Of a DNA stretch of 16,467 bases, positions 7,619 through 13,198 are shown piece by piece. The position numbers and the translations under genes are program-made. This DNA is from JANQRV01 sp964533785 (GTDB lineage Bacteria; Bacteroidota; Bacteroidia; Chitinophagales; Saprospiraceae): contig CAZHNG010000135.1 in NCBI GenBank assembly GCA_964533785.1, positions 1 through 16,467 of the forward strand, read 5' to 3'. The notes beneath the pieces were generated by a model. It made no database searches. It was not told the DNA's origin and worked only from the letters and a program-made list of their open reading frames with translations. The stretch's first letter is position 1. Each line of letters opens with the position of its first letter.

Positions 7619-7640
7619 ATAACTTCTGCTAGGAAGTTAT
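7619..7640. repeat. Perfect 8 bp hairpin downstream of the AlkC gene
   Basis: ATAACTTC (7619-7626) and GAAGTTAT (7633-7640) form a perfect stem around TGCTAG. It lies about 85 bases past the AlkC stop in the direction of transcription. No T-run follows on the minus strand, so terminator function is doubtful; it may be a binding site or decayed element. Confidence 0.4.
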
Positions 7641-7725
7641 TGACGAAAAACTTCGCGCCGATACCGCGCTAGGCAGGTTTCAACAAAAAATTTTGAAAAA
7701 CGAAGTCTTGAAAATTCCTTCCCTC

Positions 7726-8835
7726 TCAATCCTCCACTTCAAAACTCCTCTTGACCATCTCTATTCCATTCACAATTATAACCAAATGGTGCGTACCTGG
7801 ATAATGCTTACGCGTGGTCATATCCGCAAAACTTTGTCTTTTTTTGATTTTTTCTAACTTTTTGGGAGGAAAAACTTTTTCTGAAAGTTGAAATATTTTA
7901 CGGGAATACTTGCCATTAGCTTTTTGGTAGTCAATACCATATTCCAAACGAAGCTTTGCTGCTTGAGCGGTATCCAGTGAAACAGCAAAAGAAAATTCAA
8001 GTTTATCACCGATTTGGACCGAATCGGAGGATAAGGTCAGGTTTTGGATGCGTACCGTATCAGGAGGTGAAAAACCGAAAAGAATCATCGCTTCAGGATA
8101 TCCTTTCTTGAGTAAAGAACGGCAGGCATGTTTGATCAAGCGATCGGTGTTTTCATTTTTTCCGTACCACTCTTTTGCCAGACGAAGGACCAGGTCGGGA
8201 TGGTCTTTGGAAATGTCATTTAAATTATTGGCTACGCTCCGTCGTACGGTTTCCGAAGGATCATTTTTTAATAATTCCAGAACAAGGAAAATAGGGGAGG
8301 GATCCTTTTTTAACGAAGGAATGCCCATGCCCCAGGGTAATCGCGGGCGATATCCTTCCGATGCTAATCGTCTCACCTGTTCGCTGGGATGTTTGGCCCA
8401 GTCTAGCATCTGTTGATGCATTTCCGCCGGGTATTTTTTAAGAAAAGGCCTTACGGCAAATTCGCAACTGATTAACTGGGTGATTTCTTCCATGGCCTTG
8501 ATCGAAGTATGTAAATGATCCAGACCAAATACGGCTACGTAATCAGCAAGGGAGATGTAGGCAAAGCTTTGATTGCCATCAATAGGGTTTTGCCGGAACG
8601 ATTTTGCTAGCTGCACCACTATTGCTACTGCTTTGTCGTAATCTTTCGGCAGGAAATCCTGCATGGTGATAGCGGTATGCCGCATCCGTTCTTTTAACGT
8701 CCGGTCCTCCCAGGCTTCGTCAAAGGTCTTTTTGAGAAAACCTTTTTTGTCCAAACCAGGTGCATGCCGTTCAAACACCTCTAAAAAGTGTTCGAAGAAA
8801 GTTTTGTTGTAAAAGTTTTTTAGTAATTCCGCCAT
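7726..8835 (-). CDS. AlkC-type DNA alkylation repair glycosylase with C-terminal Ig-like domain
   Basis: A 369-residue protein of the AlkC family. Landmarks are ERMRHTAITMQDFLP (about 49-63), SCEFAVRPFLKKYP (123-136), RRLASEGYRPRLPWG (155-169) and the HEAT-type helix VRRSVANNLNDISKDHP (197-213). From about residue 262 the protein turns to beta-rich sequence (VQIGDKLEFSFAVSL to HHLVIIVNGIEMVKRSFEV), the Ig-like domain present in the Pseudomonas fluorescens type of AlkC. AlkC removes 3-methylcytosine and 3-methyladenine from DNA, working in the cytoplasm. It starts 13 bases after the stop of a small membrane ORF on the same strand. The window thus encodes both AlkC and AlkD. Confidence 0.88.
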   Translation of the reverse strand: MAELLKNFYNKTFFEHFLEVFERHAPGLDKKGFLKKTFDEAWEDRTLKERMRHTAITMQDFLPKDYDKAVAIVVQLAKSFRQNPIDGNQSFAYISLADYVAVFGLDHLHTSIKAMEEITQLISCEFAVRPFLKKYPAEMHQQMLDWAKHPSEQVRRLASEGYRPRLPWGMGIPSLKKDPSPIFLVLELLKNDPSETVRRSVANNLNDISKDHPDLVLRLAKEWYGKNENTDRLIKHACRSLLKKGYPEAMILFGFSPPDTVRIQNLTLSSDSVQIGDKLEFSFAVSLDTAQAAKLRLEYGIDYQKANGKYSRKIFQLSEKVFPPKKLEKIKKRQSFADMTTRKHYPGTHHLVIIVNGIEMVKRSFEVED

Positions 8836-8848
8836 TAGGAAAGTCTAT

Positions 8849-9004
8849 TCAATTATGTTTTTTATACAAAACGCCAATTGCTACTGCCATGATCATTGAA
8901 GCCGGAAAAGCGGACCCAATTCCAAAAGGAGCAATGGCTAACAGGAAAATGATGGCACCCACCCCCGCTGATAAAAATAGTTTTTTATCGTAAAAAAGGC
9001 CCAA
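8849..9004 (-). CDS. Small membrane protein, 51 residues, hypothetical
   Basis: Reading from TTG 9004 to TGA 8849 gives 51 residues beginning MGLFYDKKLFL. A hydrophobic stretch GVGAIIFLLAIAPFGIG is followed by a second, SMIMAVAIGVLY, and a basic end KKHN, consistent with one or two membrane helices. An in-frame TAA lies four codons above the TTG, which limits the start to this TTG or the ATC/other codon beside it. It lies 13 bases upstream of the AlkC gene and could share its transcript. I do not recognise a family. Amino acid composition and the hydrophobic pattern favour a real gene over chance, but the non-ATG start lowers confidence. Confidence 0.5.
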   Translation of the reverse strand: MGLFYDKKLFLSAGVGAIIFLLAIAPFGIGSAFPASMIMAVAIGVLYKKHN

Positions 9005-9008
9005 TGAG

Positions 9009-9028
9009 ATTTAGGTGTTCGCCTAAAT
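9009..9028. promoter_or_regulatory. Palindromic element near the small membrane gene start
   Basis: ATTTAGG (9009-9015) and CCTAAAT (9022-9028) form a perfect 7 bp inverted repeat around TGTTCG. It lies four bases upstream of the TTG start on the minus strand and about 115 bases before the divergent DinB gene, so it could be an operator or leader hairpin acting on either. No partner regulator is identified. Confidence 0.3.
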
Positions 9029-9110
9029 TAGTGGTATAGCTTACAATAAAACGGTGACATAAATCAGCGGGGATTATGATTCATCTTACAGTTACGGTGG
9101 GGAATAGTCG

Positions 9111-9118
9111 TATCTTTA
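9111..9118 (+). promoter_or_regulatory. Possible -7 promoter box of the DinB gene
   Basis: TATCTTTA matches 7 of 8 positions of the Bacteroidota -7 consensus TAnnTTTG and lies 25 bases before ATG 9144, a suitable leader length. I find no clear TTG -33 element at the right spacing, so this is tentative. Confidence 0.3.
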
Positions 9119-9143
9119 TGATAAATAATGCAAAACTCATATT

Positions 9144-9638
9144 ATGACAAAGGGGGAATCTTTTCTTGCCGAACTCAAAAGAGAGGCTGTAACTACCCGC
9201 AAGTTTCTGGAGATCGTACCAATGGACAAAGCGGAGTGGAAACCTCACGAAAAAAGTATGACTTTAGGACGTTTGGCTGTTCACGTGGCCGAGATTCCCA
9301 ATTGGATAAAAACCACTCTTAATCAGGACGAACTGGATTTCGAAACTTCCAACTTTAAACCCAATGAAGCTAAGAATAATGAAGATCTGCTGAACCTGTT
9401 CAATACCAAGTTAGCAGAAGTAGAGGTGATTTTGAAAGACTATCCCGACGAGAAAATGAGCGATACCTGGGTGATGCGATCGGGAGAGACGATCTATTCC
9501 AGTGAACCGAGGGAAGATGTCGTCCGGTTTTGGGGATTGAATCATTTGTACCATCACCGCGCACAGTTAGGCGTTTATTTGAGGTTATTGGATGTTCCTA
9601 TTCCTGGTACTTACGGACCTTCAGCTGATGCCAATTAA
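9144..9638 (+). CDS. DinB-family four-helix-bundle protein
   Basis: A 164-residue DinB-fold protein. It carries the family's presumed metal-binding histidine triad: H47 in LAVHVAE and H134/H138 in NHLYHHR, followed by the usual AQLGVYLRLLDVPIPGTYGPSAD ending (split over residues 140-163). DinB members include bacillithiol transferases and many uncharacterised thiol- or stress-related enzymes; no specific substrate can be named. There is no signal peptide. The gene is monocistronic, divergent from the small membrane ORF/AlkC pair and convergent with the prohibitin gene. It belongs to the same fold superfamily as the ClbS-like protein at the start of the window. Confidence 0.9.
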   Translation: MTKGESFLAELKREAVTTRKFLEIVPMDKAEWKPHEKSMTLGRLAVHVAEIPNWIKTTLNQDELDFETSNFKPNEAKNNEDLLNLFNTKLAEVEVILKDYPDEKMSDTWVMRSGETIYSSEPREDVVRFWGLNHLYHHRAQLGVYLRLLDVPIPGTYGPSADAN

Positions 9639-9663
9639 AAAGAGCCGGCACGTGGGCCGACTC
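9637..9663 (-). terminator. Hairpin terminator for the prohibitin gene
   Basis: On the minus strand GAGTCGGC, a short loop and GCCGGCTC (9663-9642) pair at 7 of 8 positions, followed immediately by TTTTT (9641-9637). This is a classic intrinsic terminator about 40 bases after the prohibitin stop codon. On the plus strand the same hairpin lies just after the DinB stop but lacks a T-run, so it is likely to work mainly in the minus direction. Confidence 0.7.
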
Positions 9664-9705
9664 TCAAACTACCAATATGTTAAGCCTGAATTTTAACCAT
9701 ACCTG

Positions 9706-10500
9706 TTAATCTCCCCCGCCATCCGTTTTAGGGCTCACCATCACCGGCATGTCGCCATCGGAAATGATGATCTTGGTGTTGGGAGATTTGGCGAGTTCCA
9801 GAAATGTCTCCAAAGATTTGAATTGCAGTACCTGTTGGTCCAGCCCTTGGGAGATGATGTTCTGGGCGTCGCGAATACCTTCTGCTTCAATGCGTTTGCG
9901 TTCTGCTTCCCGCTTGGCTTCCTGCAAGACGAACTCCATGCGCAATGCTTGTTGTTCAGCTTGTAGTTTTTCCTCAATGGCGCGGGCAAGGTTCCGCGGT
10001 AATTGAATACTCTTGATCAGTACTGCTTCGATCACTACCCCTCTGCCTTTTAGTAATTTGGTCATTTGTTCCTGGATCGCGAGCTCAATCGTACCCCTTT
10101 CTCCGGTGTGCATATCTTTGGCGAAGAAACGGGAAGTTACATCCGCTACTGCTGATCTAAATACCGGCAAGATGACATTCCGTTCGTAGTCTTGACCGAC
10201 ACTACGGAGCAGGTCCGGTGCCTCCTTCGGGATAACACTGTACAGGATCGAAATCTCTGCGCCAATGTTAAGCCCTTCCTTGGATGGTAGACTGAGTGCA
10301 ACTTCGAGGTTTTCGGTTTGAACAGGAACTTTTACCATCGTAGTTGTCAATGGATTAAATAATTTCAATCCTTCTGTATGGGGACGGTCAGAATATTTTC
10401 CAAACGTCCGTTTAACACCTACTTCACCTTGACGGATGACCGCACAACTGGTTAGGGATACCACCAACAGAAACAGCAATAAATATTTTAAATCCTTCAT
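9706..10500 (-). CDS. Prohibitin/SPFH (band 7) family lipoprotein
   Basis: A 264-residue SPFH protein starting at ATG 10500; the longer in-frame start at 10539 would place 13 residues before a perfect export signal and is unlikely. The signal KDLKYLLLFLLVVS is followed by the lipobox L16-T-S-C19, so it should be lipid-anchored. The band-7 domain covers about 20-190 (GEVGVKRTFGKYSDR, later GRGVVIEAVLIKSIQLP), then a charged coiled coil (EAKREAERKRIEAEGIRDAQ, about 200-220). Prohibitin-like proteins assemble into membrane rings that organise or protect membrane proteases. Many relatives use a transmembrane helix; here a lipoprotein Cys replaces it, implying an envelope location. The tail ending in KTDGGGD is short. 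Confidence 0.88.
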   Translation of the reverse strand: MKDLKYLLLFLLVVSLTSCAVIRQGEVGVKRTFGKYSDRPHTEGLKLFNPLTTTMVKVPVQTENLEVALSLPSKEGLNIGAEISILYSVIPKEAPDLLRSVGQDYERNVILPVFRSAVADVTSRFFAKDMHTGERGTIELAIQEQMTKLLKGRGVVIEAVLIKSIQLPRNLARAIEEKLQAEQQALRMEFVLQEAKREAERKRIEAEGIRDAQNIISQGLDQQVLQFKSLETFLELAKSPNTKIIISDGDMPVMVSPKTDGGGD

Positions 10501-10670
10501 AATAACTATTTTTGTGGTTAGGAAATGCAATTTTCTCAATGAAGTAAATACTGTTTCATAATTTTCAGTGGGTTTATGTTTTTTTGATAAAAGAGAGTGC
10601 CAGCAGCAAACCGTTGATACCAGCTACTCTCCGAGTGAAGAAAACTCTCACTATGATGTTGTTGCTAAAA

Positions 10671-11432
10671 TTATTGCCCATTTACTTTTAAGCTATCCTT
10701 TAGTTCTCGTTTAGCCTTTCGGCCATTCATTTTTTTGGGAGCATCTCTTCTGTACTCCATTGCTCCGAACACCATATGCTCCAGCATGTATATGATCTTA
10801 TTGTAAAAATTCTCTTCTTTGTGTTCAAGGTCGGTTAACCTGGGAAGATGCTGTGCGAAGTAGATCGTATTGTTCGCCGTTTCGACCAGGGTGCTTGCCA
10901 GGGTGCGCGGATAGGGGAAATTGGGTTTGATCGTCAAAATAATGTCTGCAATTTTCAAACACAATAGCTTGTAGGATAAAAAGAAACCGTCCTTGTTTTC
11001 CTCGTCGACCGACTTGGTGTGATAACCTTTTGTACCCTCTGCCACAACAATTCTGTGCAAAATATCTTCGTCCACAAAGTCTATAGACGTATTGCGATTG
11101 GCAGTATCTACGATGATGCGGATGGCGATTTTCAACCTTCTTACCGGGTCTTCGATATTCATCGTATTGAAATCCACCCTGAATTTCATCCACTCCCAAT
11201 ACCAATTCAGCAAATAGACAAAAAGCAAGTGCTTATTTTCGAAATAACGGTATATGGACGCTTCCGTTGACTTTATTCGCCGTGCCAGTTTTCCAAAGGA
11301 AAATTGTTCGAACCCTATTTCATCGATAAGGACAATACTATTCTGTACGATCTTACGTCCCAGTTTTGTCGCCTGCGGATCCCTCAGATAGAGTTTTTCA
11401 TTGATGGTTAAATTAACGCTAATGCTACCCAT
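10671..11432 (-). CDS. TetR/AcrR-family transcriptional regulator
   Basis: A 253-residue regulator from ATG 11432 (MGSISVNL); an in-frame TTG at 11450 would add six residues. The N-terminal helix-turn-helix is clear: NSIVLIDEIGFEQFSFGKLA then STEASIYRYFENKHLL at about residues 31-70. The C-terminal ligand domain is long for the family and rich in helices (IADIILTIKPNF, NTIYFAQHLPRL), with a basic tail. It lies 24 bases after the sigma factor stop on the same strand, so the two are surely cotranscribed. TetR proteins beside exporter genes usually respond to an effector; here the divergent ABC/HlyD pair is the obvious candidate target, by position only. Confidence 0.9.
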   Translation of the reverse strand: MGSISVNLTINEKLYLRDPQATKLGRKIVQNSIVLIDEIGFEQFSFGKLARRIKSTEASIYRYFENKHLLFVYLLNWYWEWMKFRVDFNTMNIEDPVRRLKIAIRIIVDTANRNTSIDFVDEDILHRIVVAEGTKGYHTKSVDEENKDGFFLSYKLLCLKIADIILTIKPNFPYPRTLASTLVETANNTIYFAQHLPRLTDLEHKEENFYNKIIYMLEHMVFGAMEYRRDAPKKMNGRKAKRELKDSLKVNGQ

Positions 11433-11456
11433 GGTTAAAAATTTTATCAACTCAAA

Positions 11457-11993
11457 TTATGCTGCGTACATCTCATGTCTTTCTGATGCGCCGTAGTAAG
11501 CTTTGATCAAAGCCCTCAATTGCCGCTTGGCCATATATATCCTGCTTTTGACCGTGCCAAGTGGAATATTCAACTCTGTGGCGATCTCATCGTATTTGTA
11601 TCCCTGATAAGCCAGAATAAAGGGGACTTTGTAAAAATCCTCCAATTTATTGATCAATGATCGAAGTTCTTCGTAGTCTACAATTATTGCACCGTCATTG
11701 GTTACGGAATTATTCAGTGATTCAAGCAGGTAATTATTGGCACTGCCGTCCTGAAAGGTCTGTCTAATTCGCTTTCTCCGGTACGCGTTAATGAAAATAT
11801 TGCGCATGATCGTGATCAACCAGCCCTTCAGATTCGTATTGGGTTTGAACTGATGGGAATTCTTGATAGCCCGGTATGCCGTTTCCTGGTAAAGGTCATC
11901 GGCTTCTACTTTATCTTTGGTTAGTTTTAAAGCGAATTCAAATAAATTTTTCTCCAACTTACCTATCTCTTTCGTTATTTCTATGGCTGTCAT
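11457..11993 (-). CDS. ECF-type RNA polymerase sigma factor
   Basis: A 178-residue sigma-70 family protein with only regions 2 and 4. Region 2 spans about residues 14-75 (DDLYQETAYRAIKN, LKGWLITIMRNIFINAYRRK); region 4 spans about 110-165 (VPFILAYQGYKYDEIATELN, then the recognition helix GTVKSRIYMAKRQLRALI). It lacks the domains 1 and 3 of housekeeping sigma factors. No anti-sigma gene follows; instead a TetR regulator does, which is unusual for an ECF factor. Upstream by 60 bases is the TPR gene on the same strand, so all three may be one operon. Its target promoters are unknown. Confidence 0.92.
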   Translation of the reverse strand: MTAIEITKEIGKLEKNLFEFALKLTKDKVEADDLYQETAYRAIKNSHQFKPNTNLKGWLITIMRNIFINAYRRKRIRQTFQDGSANNYLLESLNNSVTNDGAIIVDYEELRSLINKLEDFYKVPFILAYQGYKYDEIATELNIPLGTVKSRIYMAKRQLRALIKAYYGASERHEMYAA

Positions 11994-12053
11994 ATTTCAG
12001 CAGTTTTATTTTTGTTAATTATGTTCATGCTAGGCATTAACCTGAATGAATGG

Positions 12054-12827
12054 TTAGTGATAGCAAAAGTGTTTCAGCGTTTCATCACTGCCTTCGTAAC
12101 CTAGCTGGATGCTTTTTTCTAAATCTTCACATGCAGCCCAGCGGTTAAAGGTGAAAAGTTGGACTAATCCTCTGTTGAAGTACAAACTGGCGTCATCAGG
12201 CGTTAATCTAATGGCCCTGCTGTAATCTTCAACTGCGCTTTGAAAATCGTCACGAAGAAAATGGATATTTCCTCTGAAATTAAGAAGAATGGGGGGGTGG
12301 CCCGAGACATTGTCAAACACTTTAGCCAGATCCCGTAAAGCACCATTCCAATCTCCTTTCAGCTTTTTATCAATACTGCTTCCCAGATTAGAGCGCAATT
12401 CGGCAGATTCGTATTCTTCAATAAGATCTTTGTACCGTTCAGGCTGAAAAGCAATCAACTTCAATCGATTAAATCTATTATTTGGATTCAATAAATCACT
12501 TACATAGGGATTAAGCCTGCGAGCATAAACGAGATCTTTTTTCGCTTCTTCATGTCGGCCCAGCTTTGCCAGAAGTTTTGATCGGTGTAAATAGACTTCA
12601 ACAAAGTATGGGTTTTCTGCTACCGCATTATCAAGAATTAATAAGGCTTGTTCAATATTGCCAAACCTCATCTCATTTTCGCTCTCTATAAAAAATTTAA
12701 AAATTCCATCAGCATGAATTTCAGGATTACTGAAATCGTCACTGTTAAAAACACTACCGTTACTGAATTGTCCATAAACAACAACACTCAGACTCAAAGC
12801 AAACACAAAAGCAAAGTGAATCTTCAT
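12054..12827 (-). CDS. Secreted tetratricopeptide-repeat protein
   Basis: A 257-residue protein with a Sec-type signal (MKIHFAFVFALSLSVVVYGQ; a cleavage site near residues 19-20) and no lipobox Cys, so it is probably periplasmic. TPR motifs are evident at about 50-110 (FGNIEQALLILDNAVAENP, GRHEEAKKDLVYARRLNP) and 180-245 (DDFQSAVEDYSRAIRLTPDD, NRWAACEDLEKSIQLG). TPR proteins act as interaction scaffolds; no partner is named. It is the first gene after the good promoter at 12847-12878 and is followed by the sigma factor and TetR regulator on the same strand, so it may be an accessory of that regulatory unit. Confidence 0.85.
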   Translation of the reverse strand: MKIHFAFVFALSLSVVVYGQFSNGSVFNSDDFSNPEIHADGIFKFFIESENEMRFGNIEQALLILDNAVAENPYFVEVYLHRSKLLAKLGRHEEAKKDLVYARRLNPYVSDLLNPNNRFNRLKLIAFQPERYKDLIEEYESAELRSNLGSSIDKKLKGDWNGALRDLAKVFDNVSGHPPILLNFRGNIHFLRDDFQSAVEDYSRAIRLTPDDASLYFNRGLVQLFTFNRWAACEDLEKSIQLGYEGSDETLKHFCYH

Positions 12828-12846
12828 ATGATAGTTGTTTTATTTT

Positions 12847-12878
12847 CAAAGATAATAGTTTTACTATAATAACGCAAA
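12847..12878 (-). promoter_or_regulatory. Bacteroidota-type promoter of the TPR-sigma-TetR unit
   Basis: On the minus strand TTTG (12878-12875) is followed after exactly 20 bases by TATCTTTG (12854-12847), matching the Bacteroidota consensus TTG near -33 and TAnnTTTG near -7. The start codon at 12827 is 19 bases beyond the -7 box, leaving a short leader of about 12-14 bases. This is the best promoter in the window. Confidence 0.75.
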
Positions 12879-13082
12879 CTTGCAATTCTGGTTCAATTTT
12901 TTTGCTATGATCGTAAAAAAAAATACTTTTCAATATAACTATTTGATTGTCAATTTTTTATGTTTATGACTGATCCTCGGCCGCAAGAATTTCCATATAA
13001 TTGGAAAAATTTTGCTTTTTATTCGGTGAAAAATATTCATCTTCGGCGCAGATTACAATAACAACAAGGAGTGAAGACGATA

Positions 13083-13170
13083 GTTGACTGATTTGATAGT
13101 GGTTGACTAAGAAATGATAGTAGTACAACTATTTTTTCGTGTAGTCATACAACCATTTTTTGAATCAACC
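13083..13170 (+). promoter_or_regulatory. Repeat cluster upstream of the ABC transporter, candidate operator
   Basis: Two GTTGACT copies (13083-13089, 13102-13108) are 19 bp apart, each followed by a related ATAGT-bearing stretch. Further on, TACAACTATTTTTT (13124-13137) and TACAACCATTTTTT (13148-13161) agree at 13 of 14 positions and lie 24 bp apart. ATCAACC (13164-13170) partly inverts GGTTGAC. Paired direct repeats here, next to the gene for a possibly regulated exporter, suggest binding sites, perhaps for the TetR or sigma factor encoded nearby. This is inference. Confidence 0.4.
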
Positions 13171-13198
13171 GTTATTTGTATGTTTTTAATAATTTAAT

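Larger units (their letters stand above)
7275..7725. other. Repeat-rich intergenic gap
   Basis: I see no gene in this 451-base gap between two minus-strand genes. It contains a short heptamer-like run AGACGCT-AGACACT-AGATGTA (7288-7308), the 19 bp triple tandem repeat with an inverted copy (7345-7458), and a perfect hairpin ATAACTTC-TGCTAG-GAAGTTAT (7619-7640). The rest is AT-rich and without long open frames. A promoter for the 7274 gene should lie here, but no TAnnTTTG box is visible. Confidence 0.6.
12828..13198. other. Divergent intergenic region between TPR and ABC genes
   Basis: This 371-base AT-rich gap holds no gene. It contains the TPR promoter (12847-12878), a small hairpin TTTCCA-TATAAT-TGGAAA (12990-13007), and a repeat cluster just upstream of the ABC gene (13083-13170). 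The ABC promoter itself is not clear; TATGTTTT (13179-13186) resembles a -7 box but lies only 12 bases from the start codon. Confidence 0.6.

Noticed and set aside
8760..8993. Plus-strand frame of 77 residues across the AlkC start
   Set aside because: It mirrors the minus-strand small membrane ORF and the start of AlkC and has no recognisable features.
10593..10631. Possible terminator after the TetR gene (GAGAGT / ACTCTC with TTTT on the minus strand)
   Set aside because: The 6 bp stem encloses a 27-base loop with no further pairing, so it is too weak to call.
13179..13186. TATGTTTT as the ABC promoter -7 box
   Set aside because: It lies only 12 bases before the start codon, leaving a leader of about 6 bases, and the upstream TTTG spacing (16) is short.
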